A stretch of 34,826 nt of DNA from Deltaproteobacteria bacterium (GTDB lineage Bacteria > Desulfobacterota > Desulfobulbia > Desulfobulbales > SURF-16), in contig DAOUUW010000010.1 of NCBI GenBank assembly GCA_030667965.1, positions 1 through 34,826 on the forward strand, written 5' to 3'. Positions 1 through 6,729 of this stretch are shown here, in pieces (position 1 is the stretch's first letter; each line of letters begins with the position of its first letter). The notes below the pieces were generated by a model. It saw only the letters and a list, made by a program, of their open reading frames with translations, was not told the origin of the DNA and ran no database searches. The position numbers and the translations under genes are program-made.

Positions 1-289
1 CCCTGGCATCACCCAGGGGATATTTTAGCCTGCACCATGGGTGGTATCAATGATGAAGAGGATCTGCATATTATTTTCAATATGACTGACAAAAACACCA
101 CGACCCAACTTCCCAGGATTTCCGGCAGACAGTGGTACAAGGCAATAGACACGGCAGCCTCATCTCCCAACGATATCATGCGTCCCGCCAACCAGAAAAC
201 AAGTGGGCCAAAAAGCTGCAGAGTTCAGGCCAGGAGCATAGTTGTGCTTGAAAACAGGTGATTGAAGTGCCTAAAGTGAGCTAAATCAC
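1..289. other. Unassigned stretch at the window edge
   Basis: No gene can be supported here. Short open frames exist on both strands (60 codons at 9-191 minus, 74 codons at 37-261 plus), but neither has a ribosome binding site or a recognisable motif. The minus frame is hydrophobic around its middle. The stretch lies downstream of a decayed pgl remnant on the same strand, so it may be decayed DNA too. Confidence 0.3.
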
Positions 290-620
290 TTATCCCGCCC
301 AGTACACCTGCACCGCAGATGCGGCCTTAGACAGTACATAGCGGATGGGCATCTCTGCCGGATCTTCTCCGTTGACAGCTTTGTAAAAAACCTTTCTTTT
401 TTCATCTCCGGTCAGGTGCAGAAAAATATTTTTTGCTCAAAGCAAGGCAGGCAGGGTGAGTGTCATTCTCTCATGGGGAGCGTACAGGGGCCTGGCGGCC
501 ATACAGAGACGCCCACTCTGCATGTCAACACCCTTGTTCAAGGCTATCCGCTCCGGGGAAAAGAGAGGCCGTATGGCCATCAGATCCCATGCCGAGAACA
601 AGTACGGAAAAGGGCTTTTG
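290..620 (-). pseudogene. pgl: 6-phosphogluconolactonase (DevB type) C-terminal remnant
   Basis: Reading leftward on the minus strand, the translation gives LVLGMGSDGHTASLFPGAD, the signature of 6-phosphogluconolactonases of the DevB/Pgl family (hydrolysis of 6-phosphogluconolactone in the oxidative pentose phosphate pathway). After about 30 codons the similarity moves to another frame near 525-535. It continues with MTLTLPALL, meets an in-frame TGA at 437-439, then resumes with AKNIFLHLTGDEKRKVFY and ends at TAA 290-292, where the family normally ends. The N-terminal half (about 110-130 residues) is missing; the remnant starts beside a hairpin repeat at 630-667. One frameshift, one stop and a 5' truncation make it non-functional. 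A sequencing error could explain one lesion but not all three. Confidence 0.8.
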
Positions 621-629
621 TACAGAAAA

Positions 630-667
630 AAAATCTCTGTGAACTCTGTGCCTCTGCGAGAGATTTT
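630..667. repeat. Small hairpin repeat at the pgl break point
   Basis: AAAATCTCT at 630-638 and AGAGATTTT at 659-667 form a perfect 9-bp inverted repeat around a 20-nt loop that carries CTCTGTGAACTCTGTGCCTC. Similar wording (cacagacgcacaggcttcac) occurs at 25631-25650, so this looks like a dispersed intergenic repeat. It marks the place where pgl similarity stops. Confidence 0.5.
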
Positions 668-672
668 CAGAT

Positions 673-706
673 AAAAAAAGGCCATGATCCCCTGGGAACC
701 ACAGCC
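673..706 (-). terminator. Probable intrinsic terminator of ppaC
   Basis: On the minus strand a 12-pair stem (680-706, several G-T pairs, 3-nt loop CAG) is followed directly by seven T residues (673-679). It lies 30-60 nt past the ppaC stop codon, the right place and orientation to end that transcript. Confidence 0.6.
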
Positions 707-734
707 TTCTCAAAAGAACTATAAAAGGTTCAGC

Positions 735-1664
735 TTAGCAGCCGAAAGCTTTCTGCAGAACGGGAACTGTTTGTTTTTTGCGGCTCATCATGCCGTCAAT
801 CCACATTGAGTTGCCGTCAAGCTTGGATCCAAAGGCGCCTTCAACAAGACCAGGATCATCGGAAACAAACATCAGGTCGGTTCCTTCTTTGACTACATCG
901 GTGAGCATCAGCAGAACGGTATGACGACCATCAGCCTTAACCTCTTGCAGTCCCTTGTACAGGTCATCACGCATGTCAGCAACCTGATCCAGGGCGGCAA
1001 GCTCAAGCTGACCGCAACCTACTTTGTTGCCGTTCATATCGAAATCTTTATAATCACGGAAGATGAGGTCTTTTATCGGCACACCTGCAACGGCTGATTT
1101 TGCTTTCAGCATTTCCATGAACAGCTCATCTTTATCGGTAACACCGGCAATGGCTGCGAGATCATCACAGGCGGCCTTGTCAGCATCGGTGCAGGTGGGT
1201 GATTTGTAATTAACGGTGTCGCTCAAGATAGCAGCAAGCATGATACCGGCAATATCTTTGGGAATTGCAATACCGCTATTTTTGTACATTTCATTTAACA
1301 CGGTGCAGGTACAGCCAACAGGCTGGGCGTTGAAATAAATGGGCTCATTGGTTGTAAGATCACCGATTTTATGATGATCAACAACGGCAACAACATTAGC
1401 CTCTTTAATATTTGCCGGTGCCTGTCCGAGATCACTAAAATCAACCAGAGCAAGATCTTTGCCGGCTGCATCGCTGATCTGCTCAGGAGCGGCAAGACCA
1501 AAACGGGCAAGAACGGTTTTGCTTTCAGGATTAAGGCTGGCAGCATCTGACTGCATACAGGCCTTGGCATCTTTGCCCTGTGCTTTTAAAAAGTTGGCAA
1601 AAGAAATAGCTGCTGCTACGGAATCAGTATCCGGATTTGAGTGACCAACAACACAAATAGACAT
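735..1664 (-). CDS. ppaC: Manganese-dependent inorganic pyrophosphatase
   Basis: Family II inorganic pyrophosphatase of the DHH superfamily: cytoplasmic hydrolysis of pyrophosphate to phosphate, pulling biosynthetic reactions forward. The 309 residues match the usual length. Seen directly: N-terminal metal motif GHSNPDTDS (residues 7-15), the DHH triad at 96-98 in VAVVDHHKIG, and the C-terminal substrate motif SRKKQ (294-298). No CBS/DRTGG insert is present, so it is the short, non-regulated form. The ATG is preceded by a strong AGGAGG at ideal spacing. It stands alone; a terminator follows at 673-706. Confidence 0.96.
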   Translation of the reverse strand: MSICVVGHSNPDTDSVAAAISFANFLKAQGKDAKACMQSDAASLNPESKTVLARFGLAAPEQISDAAGKDLALVDFSDLGQAPANIKEANVVAVVDHHKIGDLTTNEPIYFNAQPVGCTCTVLNEMYKNSGIAIPKDIAGIMLAAILSDTVNYKSPTCTDADKAACDDLAAIAGVTDKDELFMEMLKAKSAVAGVPIKDLIFRDYKDFDMNGNKVGCGQLELAALDQVADMRDDLYKGLQEVKADGRHTVLLMLTDVVKEGTDLMFVSDDPGLVEGAFGSKLDGNSMWIDGMMSRKKQTVPVLQKAFGC

Positions 1665-1745
1665 GGTGAAATCCTCCTTACATCAAATTTAATTTATCCT
1701 ATACAACTTACCTGACCTGGGTTACACTAATTCATATTCAGAACG

Positions 1746-1763
1746 GGTTCACCACAGTGAACC
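1746..1763. repeat. Inverted repeat upstream of ppaC
   Basis: GGTTCAC-CACA-GTGAACC: perfect 7-bp arms with a 4-nt centre, 80 bp upstream of the ppaC start in the 240-bp gap between the divergent ppaC and HAD genes. There is no T-run, so it could be an operator or a small hairpin. No regulator can be named. Confidence 0.4.
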
Positions 1764-1939
1764 AAAATCTGAATCACTATTCATTATCGCGAAAACATAG
1801 TTCTATTATTAGCGTGAGTCAAGAAGAAAAAGACCTTCTTTTGCGCTTTAATGAAATTCTGACGATTACTTTTTAATCCGGTTCCTTTCGTATCTCAGAA
1901 AAAGTGAAAATTTCCGAGAACAACAAACACCAAACGACT

Positions 1940-2593
1940 ATGGGAAAGAGAAAGGCGATAATTTTTGATCTGGATGGGACGCTGCTCAACACCCTTGATG
2001 ATCTGGCAGACAGCATGAACCGCGTGCTGCAACGGATGGGGTTTCCTGTACACCCTGTAGATGCATACAGATATTTTGTTGGTGACGGCATTGAAACTTT
2101 TGCCTGGCGGGTATTACCGGAAGAGAATCGCGACAAAAATACGGTGACTGCCTGTGTGGTGGATATGCTCGACGAATACGGCGAACATTGGCAGGACAAG
2201 ACAAGGCCTTATGATGAAATAGGTGAAATGCTCACTGCGCTGCTTGATCGAAAGCTGAAACTGGCCATCCTGTCGAACAAACCTGACGCATTGACCCAAA
2301 TAGCCGTTTCCGCTTTTCTCTCGTCATGGAATTTTGATGTGGTGGCCGGTGTGGTGAATGGTGTACCGAAAAAACCGGATCCTGCCGGCGCCCTTAATAT
2401 TGCCGGGAAACTTAATCTTTCCGGCAATGATATTCTTTATCTCGGTGATACCGGTACGGACATGCTGACAGCCCAAAGGGCAGGGATGTTTGCCATAGGC
2501 GCCCTTTGGGGGTTTCGTGACGCAGAGGAGCTGCAGAAAAACGGAGCTTGCGCTCTGATAGAAAGACCGCTTGATATACTAAACTACACGTAG
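1940..2593 (+). CDS. HAD-superfamily phosphatase, phosphoglycolate phosphatase-like
   Basis: Haloacid dehalogenase-fold phosphatase of the Gph/PGP type. Motif I DLDGT at residues 10-14 (nucleophile Asp10), motif II in AILSNKPD (Ser112), motif III lysines in PKKPDP (about 144-145), motif IV GDTGTDM (169-175). The cap domain lies between motifs I and II. Likely substrate is 2-phosphoglycolate or another small phosphate ester; the exact substrate cannot be read from sequence. I chose the ATG at 1940 (217 residues) because homology begins there; a GTG at 1904 would add 12 unlikely residues. Neither start has a clear Shine-Dalgarno. Monocistronic, divergent from ppaC. Confidence 0.85.
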   Translation: MGKRKAIIFDLDGTLLNTLDDLADSMNRVLQRMGFPVHPVDAYRYFVGDGIETFAWRVLPEENRDKNTVTACVVDMLDEYGEHWQDKTRPYDEIGEMLTALLDRKLKLAILSNKPDALTQIAVSAFLSSWNFDVVAGVVNGVPKKPDPAGALNIAGKLNLSGNDILYLGDTGTDMLTAQRAGMFAIGALWGFRDAEELQKNGACALIERPLDILNYT

Positions 2594-2606
2594 CATCATG
2601 ACCGAC

Positions 2607-3050
2607 TTATGAAATACCGAGTCGTTGGGCCTCTTTCTTTGTGCGAATCTCACAGGCCTTTGTAAAAGCTTCTTCCTTGCCGTGTTTTCTGATTGAAACG
2701 GATGTCTTGCCCTGCTTGCCTTCCTCGTTGACCCAGCTCACCTCATAACGGCCCAGTTTTTCATTCAGGCGAACACCGACAACGCCTGTTGTCGTGTTAC
2801 TGACGGTAACAATGTGTTTATTAGTGCGAATTTTACCTATACGCTGTTCAATTTCATCGCGCCAGCCAAGGGCTGCCAGGAGACTGGAATATCTTCCTCC
2901 ACATTTACCATCGGAAAAAAACTTGGAATGTGTTTTTCCATAAAATCGAACTCTGACATACCAGCCATGTGTTCTTTTGGTTTCCTGATCAATACGGGCA
3001 ATATCCTTGTGTTTTTCAAGCATAATCTTTTTGTCTTCTTTTTCAGCCAT
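2607..3050 (-). CDS. Small AP2-like DNA-binding domain protein (two repeats)
   Basis: 147-residue basic protein. Residues about 84-140 (TGVVGVRLNEKLGRYEVSW, then a basic helix-like segment) have the pattern of the bacterial AP2/ERF DNA-binding domain: a Gly-Val-Arg strand, a Tyr/Trp-containing strand, then an amphipathic helix rich in A-x-x-x-R. Residues about 16-70 (GWYVRVRFYGKTHSKFF and a following helix) repeat the same layout, suggesting two AP2-like units. The start is the ATG at 3050, which has GAGGAG just upstream; a TTG at 3065 would lie over that site. No catalytic motif or membrane segment. In bacteria such domains occur in homing endonucleases and stand-alone regulators; here no nuclease domain is attached. 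Function unknown; DNA binding is inference. Confidence 0.65.
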   Translation of the reverse strand: MAEKEDKKIMLEKHKDIARIDQETKRTHGWYVRVRFYGKTHSKFFSDGKCGGRYSSLLAALGWRDEIEQRIGKIRTNKHIVTVSNTTTGVVGVRLNEKLGRYEVSWVNEEGKQGKTSVSIRKHGKEEAFTKACEIRTKKEAQRLGIS

Positions 3051-3130
3051 GTCGCTCCTCCTCAAGAACGTGCATATTAAAAACGAGAACGATACTGTTT
3101 ATATTTTATATTTAAAAGTACCATAAAATC

Positions 3131-3183
3131 AGGTAAATATACCTACAAAATATATCTTTTCAAGCAAATTGCAACAGTTGCAA
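3131..3183. promoter_or_regulatory. Two palindromes in the AP2-mazG intergenic region
   Basis: The 300-bp gap 3051-3353 is very AT-rich and has no gene. It holds AGGTA-AATA-TACCT (3131-3144) and TTGCAAC-A-GTTGCAA (3169-3183, perfect 7-bp arms about one base). Both have the size and symmetry of operators. They lie 80-135 bp upstream of the AP2-like gene and 170-220 bp upstream of mazG. Which protein binds them is unknown. Confidence 0.4.
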
Positions 3184-3353
3184 GTTACATATCGTTAATA
3201 AAGTCGGGAAAGAAAAATGCATTAATCAAATTATATGTTAAAATTTATCACATTTTTTTTCAAGACCTATCATCTTCACACATCAACTTTTTACACAATT
3301 TAGCACAAAATAACACAAAAATTCTTCTTATGAACAAAGGAAACGCAAAAATA

Positions 3354-4166
3354 ATGGAAATCTCAAATGAAACCGGAAAAAAATTCTGTGAACTCATGGA
3401 AATAATCACCCGTCTCAGGGCCCCAGGAGGCTGTCCATGGGATCAGAAACAGACAGTTCAGACATTTAAGTCCTTTCTCCTTGAGGAAACGCATGAACTC
3501 AGCGAGGCCCTGGACGGCCAGGATACAGACCAGGTAAAGGAAGAACTCGGCGACCTCTTTTTTCAACTTGGATTTATAAATCAACTTTACGAAGAAAAAA
3601 AATATTTTTCCATGGAAGAGGTGCTGCAGTCAATCATTGACAAGATGATTCGTCGTCATCCCCATGTCTTTGATGGAAAAACATTTTCTTCTGAAACCGA
3701 AATGCGAAGAAACTGGGCAAAGATAAAAGAACAGGAAAACTTAGGAAAAGAAAAAAAAGCGTACGCCCTTGATGTTCCAAAATCTCTTCCAGCCTTGAGC
3801 AGGGCGTTAAGAGTGGCGAGCAGGGCCGCCCGTACAGGTTTTGACTGGCCCGACATCCAGACTATGACAGAAAAATTACATGAGGAATTTAAAGAACTGA
3901 ACCAAGCAATTGCCCAAAATGACAAACATGTTGTTAAAAAAGAACTTTCAGACATGTTTCTCATGCTCGTTAACATCGGCAGAAAATTTGAAATCGACAG
4001 CGAGCAGTCTCTTCAGCAAGGTACTAATGAATTTATACGTCGATTCAAAGTAATGGAAGAATTAATCGCCGAGAAAAATCTTTCAATGACTGAAATAAAC
4101 AGCAAATCCCGTCTCCATTTCTGGGAAACTGCGAAAAACGCCAAGTCCATAAGCAGTGATTTCTAA
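3354..4166 (+). CDS. mazG: Nucleoside triphosphate pyrophosphohydrolase MazG
   Basis: Hydrolyses (d)NTPs to NMP plus pyrophosphate; thought to clean the nucleotide pool and lower ppGpp in stress. Two MazG all-alpha domains. The first has PGGCPWDQKQT, the metal-binding EETHE (about residues 45-49) and EELGD (64-68). The second has HEEFKELNQA and KKELSDMFLMLVNIGR. The intact EExxE and ExxD pattern in the first half and the 271-residue length are those of the two-domain E. coli type. I start it at ATG 3354, with AAAGGA 12 nt upstream; ATG 3330 adds seven residues but has no binding site. Its stop codon overlaps a repeat at 4164-4254. Confidence 0.93.
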   Translation: MEISNETGKKFCELMEIITRLRAPGGCPWDQKQTVQTFKSFLLEETHELSEALDGQDTDQVKEELGDLFFQLGFINQLYEEKKYFSMEEVLQSIIDKMIRRHPHVFDGKTFSSETEMRRNWAKIKEQENLGKEKKAYALDVPKSLPALSRALRVASRAARTGFDWPDIQTMTEKLHEEFKELNQAIAQNDKHVVKKELSDMFLMLVNIGRKFEIDSEQSLQQGTNEFIRRFKVMEELIAEKNLSMTEINSKSRLHFWETAKNAKSISSDF

Positions 4167-4254
4167 CTGGCTGCGCTGAAGGCTTTTAGACTGAAGATGT
4201 TGAGGAATAAGGGTTGACGATGTCCTGTTTTAACCTTCAGCCTTCAGCCTAATT
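4164..4254. repeat. GGCTGAAGG-type inverted repeat after mazG
   Basis: The left end (TAACTGGCTGCGCTGAAGG) and the right end read in reverse (TAATTAGGCTGAAGGCTG) are imperfect inverted copies about 90 bp apart. The GGCTGAAGG wording recurs in the element at 19047-19204, so this looks like a worn relative of it. Its left end coincides with the mazG TAA stop. Confidence 0.4.
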
Positions 4255-4280
4255 ACCTTAAAAATACAAATATTTATCAT

Positions 4281-4310
4281 TTGACAACTGCAAGCAGGTC
4301 ATGGTAATAA
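4281..4310 (+). promoter_or_regulatory. Candidate sigma-70 promoter of the rpsF operon
   Basis: Perfect -35 TTGACA (4281-4286), 18-nt spacer, weak -10 TAATAA (4305-4310). It would give a leader of about 100 nt containing the hairpin at 4368-4394. The -35 is convincing, the -10 only partly. Confidence 0.45.
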
Positions 4311-4367
4311 ATTCGGCTTATTTTGTGATGGCGTCAAAAGGTCGCCATTAGTAAATATCCTTTCTTG

Positions 4368-4394
4368 CTCTCCGACCGAGGCATCGCCGGAGGG
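4368..4394 (+). promoter_or_regulatory. Probable S6:S18 autoregulatory leader hairpin
   Basis: CTCTCCG (4368-4374) pairs with CGGAGGG (4388-4394). Inside, CGA/TCG closes a GGCA loop, leaving an asymmetric bulge around ACCGA. This sits 12 nt before the AAGGAGG of rpsF. Established knowledge: many bacteria carry, ahead of rpsF, a hairpin with a bulged CCG-containing segment bound by the S6:S18 complex to repress the operon. Position, CCGA bulge and stem-loop layout fit; a covariance-model match was not possible here. Confidence 0.5.
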
Positions 4395-4418
4395 CCTAAT
4401 GTCCACAAGGAGGATCAT

Positions 4419-4811
4419 ATGCGCAGATATGAAACCATATCTATCATCAGACCCAATGTCGGCGAAGATGAAGTTACGGCTATCAGCCAGAGAACTACTG
4501 GTATTATTGAAGGTAAGGGAGGAAGCATCCTCAAGGTTGACAACTGGGGTTTGAAAAAACTTGCCTACCCTATTAAAAAAGAACTACAGGGTTATTACGT
4601 ATATACCGTTTATGCGGCAGTCCCTGCTGCCGTAACTGAAATGGAACGTATTTTCAAAATTGATGACAAAGTTCTCAAATTCATGACAATCAAACTCCAG
4701 GATGTTTATACTCCTGATCCTGAAGTGGCTGAAGAACCTGCCGAAGACGTCACTGCAGATGTTGCAGAGGTCGCCGAACAGGAAGATAACACCACCGAAA
4801 CCGAAGATTAA
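4419..4811 (+). CDS. rpsF: 30S ribosomal protein S6
   Basis: Primary rRNA-binding protein of the 30S platform that pairs with S18. Starts MRRYETISIIRPNVGEDEV, with the family motif NWGLKKLAYPIKKELQGYYV and the hydrophobic end FKIDDKVLKFMTIKL. 130 residues: the last 35 are an acidic, low-complexity Glu/Ala/Asp/Thr tail, common in S6 proteins. The start at 4419 is fixed by AAGGAGG at 4407-4413; the frame is open from 4365 but that part is leader. First gene of rpsF-rpsR-DUF2232-rplI. Confidence 0.97.
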   Translation: MRRYETISIIRPNVGEDEVTAISQRTTGIIEGKGGSILKVDNWGLKKLAYPIKKELQGYYVYTVYAAVPAAVTEMERIFKIDDKVLKFMTIKLQDVYTPDPEVAEEPAEDVTADVAEVAEQEDNTTETED

Positions 4812-4832
4812 TTCTCACAAAAGAGGGCTGTC

Positions 4833-5066
4833 ATGAGAAAAAAAAGAATATTTCATCGCCGTAAAGTTTGCCGCTTTTGTGCGGACAAAGAGCTTGTTAT
4901 GGATTACAAGGATGCAAAGGTGTTACGTAATTTTCTGACCGAGCGCGGTAAAATTATTCCGCGCCGTATTTACGGAACCTGTGCAAAACACCAGAGGCAA
5001 CTCACTGAGGCAATTAAACGCGCGCGCCAGATTGCTCTATTGCCTTACACTGGTACCAACATCTAA
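4833..5066 (+). CDS. rpsR: 30S ribosomal protein S18
   Basis: 77 residues, highly basic, with [18 protein letters not shown] near the N-terminus and the family core [20 protein letters not shown] followed by [20 protein letters not shown]. The Cys pair CRFC plus the Cys in YGTC suggest the zinc-binding (C+) form seen in many bacteria. Binds S6 and 16S rRNA. It lies 21 nt after rpsF and is translated from AGAGGG-N6-ATG. The next gene starts 7 nt after its stop. Confidence 0.97.
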   Translation: MRKKRIFHRRKVCRFCADKELVMDYKDAKVLRNFLTERGKIIPRRIYGTCAKHQRQLTEAIKRARQIALLPYTGTNI

Positions 5067-5073
5067 TTATTAC

Positions 5074-6027
5074 ATGACAGGAAAAGCTCCTACATTAGGA
5101 TATCTGCTAAAAATAATTCTCGTAGCAGCGGTACTGTTTGTTCCTGTCATCTCAGGTGAACTGGGCTGGATAAGAACCTTTATACCTTTACCGATTTTTT
5201 TTATACTTGTTACCAGAGGAGAATCCGAGGGTAAATCCATTCTGACAAAATCAATGATTGCAGCAGGATTAGCTTCAATGCTTACCGGATCTCTGTTTTC
5301 ATTTATCATGTCACTTACTTTTGTGCCCATAGGTTATATGTTTTCCAGGGCTCTTCAGAATCGGGAATCGGTTCTTCGCACCGGTACTTATGCGGCATTA
5401 ACATTAACCGCAATCTGGGTTGTGGTATCTACACTGTATGGAATGATTGAGCATGTCCACCCATATCGACAGATACTTGAAGTGCTTGATACATCACTTG
5501 CATCCACCTATAGTATGTATGAGGAGTCAAGTGATATGGCTCCTGAAACATTGGCCCAGATTGAAATTGCCTTTACCAGGGTACGTTATCTTATCCCGGT
5601 AATTTTTCCGGCAATTGTGATCATCACAGCATTATTTACTGTCTGGATCAACCTTTTGCTGGGTGACATGCTTATTAAAAGAAAGGATGCCGGGCTCATT
5701 ACCTGGCTTCCTTACAGCCAGTGGCGCCTTCCCGATCAACTTGTGTGGATCATTGTTTTATCGGGAGCCGGGTTATTACTACCCTTACCACTGGTAAGTA
5801 AAATCTGTTTAAATTCTGTCCTTGTGTGTACAACGCTCTATTTTTTTCAGGGAATGGTGGTACTGTCATCCCTGTTTAACAGATGGTCGATACCCTGGGC
5901 ATTCAGATTATTTGTTTATACATTGATTCTCATCCAGGCATACGGCATCCTTTTTTTGGCAATTGCCGGCCTGGTTGATGTATGGTTTGATTTACGCAAA
6001 TCAAAAAGTGAAACAAACGACTTATGA
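5074..6027 (+). CDS. DUF2232 (YybS-like) multi-spanning membrane protein
   Basis: 317 residues with about eight hydrophobic segments, including LLKIILVAAVLFVPVISG near the start and VIFPAIVIITALFTVWINLL in the second half. No catalytic motif. Matches the DUF2232/YybS membrane family, which in several phyla sits between rpsR and rplI, exactly as here. YybS-like proteins resemble integral membrane components of transporters; substrate and role are unknown. The ATG at 5074 is 7 nt past the rpsR stop with no good Shine-Dalgarno, so translational coupling is likely. The frame runs open into rpsR (from 4981), but the rpsR coding overlap rules that start out. Confidence 0.85.
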   Translation: MTGKAPTLGYLLKIILVAAVLFVPVISGELGWIRTFIPLPIFFILVTRGESEGKSILTKSMIAAGLASMLTGSLFSFIMSLTFVPIGYMFSRALQNRESVLRTGTYAALTLTAIWVVVSTLYGMIEHVHPYRQILEVLDTSLASTYSMYEESSDMAPETLAQIEIAFTRVRYLIPVIFPAIVIITALFTVWINLLLGDMLIKRKDAGLITWLPYSQWRLPDQLVWIIVLSGAGLLLPLPLVSKICLNSVLVCTTLYFFQGMVVLSSLFNRWSIPWAFRLFVYTLILIQAYGILFLAIAGLVDVWFDLRKSKSETNDL

Positions 6028-6142
6028 CAGTCACATTTCACCTTACATAAATACACATGGCCCTGATGGGCCGTAACAAACCAAGAAAGTTTATTCACAG
6101 GCTCCTGAATCGAAATAAACTTTCAGTAAAAAAGGTAGAAAA

Positions 6143-6598
6143 ATGGAATTAATACTCAAAACGACAATTGACACCTTGGGCCAGGAAGGAGATATTGTAA
6201 AGGTAAAATCGGGTTACGGACGTAACTATCTGGTTCCCCAGGGAAAAGCGGTCCTTGCAACAAAAGAGAATATGGCCATTCTTGAGCAGCAGGTTAGCGC
6301 CATTAACGCTAAAAAAGAGCTGGATCAAAAAGTTGCTGAAGAACTTTCCAAGAAAATCTCCGGCACAACAATCACCATTGCCCAACGTGTCGGTGAAGAA
6401 GATAAGCTTTATGGCTCGGTTACATCTTCCGAGATTGCCGAGAAGCTCAACAAGCTTGGTATCGTCATTGACAGAAGAAAAATCATGCTTGATGAGCCTA
6501 TTAAAACCCTTGGTATTACAATGGTTCCCTGTAAAACAGGTTACCAGATGACAACCGAGATCAAGGTCGAAATTGTGCCGCTTGCTATTGAAGAATAA
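6143..6598 (+). CDS. rplI: 50S ribosomal protein L9
   Basis: 151 residues. The N-terminal rRNA-binding domain reads MELILKTTIDTLGQEGDIV then VKSGYGRNYLVPQGKAV, the family signature. A long connecting helix (about 45-75) is followed by a C-terminal domain with KLYGSVTSSEIAE. Binds domain V of 23S rRNA near the L1 stalk base. ATG is preceded by AAAGGT. Last gene of the S6 operon, followed by a strong terminator. Confidence 0.97.
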   Translation: MELILKTTIDTLGQEGDIVKVKSGYGRNYLVPQGKAVLATKENMAILEQQVSAINAKKELDQKVAEELSKKISGTTITIAQRVGEEDKLYGSVTSSEIAEKLNKLGIVIDRRKIMLDEPIKTLGITMVPCKTGYQMTTEIKVEIVPLAIEE

Positions 6599-6611
6599 GT
6601 TGTATCCACTC

Positions 6612-6650
6612 GGAAATGCCGGGTTACCCGGCATTTCCGATTTTTTTTTC
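6612..6650 (+). terminator. Intrinsic terminator between rplI and dnaB
   Basis: A perfect 12-bp stem (6612-6623 with 6627-6638), 3-nt loop TTA, then a run of nine T residues starting at 6641. It begins 13 nt after the rplI stop and would separate ribosomal-protein transcription from dnaB. No strong promoter is visible in the 80 nt between it and dnaB, so partial read-through is possible. Confidence 0.88.
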
Positions 6651-6729
6651 ATTCTTTGTCCCTACCGCTTTTTTCTTTGCAGGCTCTATCCGCAGGAACC
6701 TGTTTTCAACTCTTTGCAGGTGCGCCCAA

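Noticed and set aside
437-439. In-frame TGA as a selenocysteine codon in pgl
   Set aside because: The gene also has a frameshift and lacks its N-terminal half, and Pgl has no catalytic Cys at this place, so decay is the simpler reading.
437-724. Open frames of 60-102 codons on both strands over the pgl remnant
   Set aside because: They are pieces or shadows of the broken pgl reading frame and the adjacent repeat; none has a ribosome binding site.
1904-1939. GTG start for the HAD phosphatase
   Set aside because: It adds 12 residues with no family similarity and has no Shine-Dalgarno; ATG 1940 fits the fold.
4365-4418. Upstream extension of rpsF
   Set aside because: It covers the leader hairpin and the strong AAGGAGG that serves ATG 4419.
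4981-5073. Upstream extension of the DUF2232 gene into rpsR
   Set aside because: It would overlap rpsR by 86 bases in another frame, and homology starts at 5074.
6616-6729. N-terminal extension of DnaB
   Set aside because: These codons lie over the terminator hairpin and T-run and resemble no DnaB.
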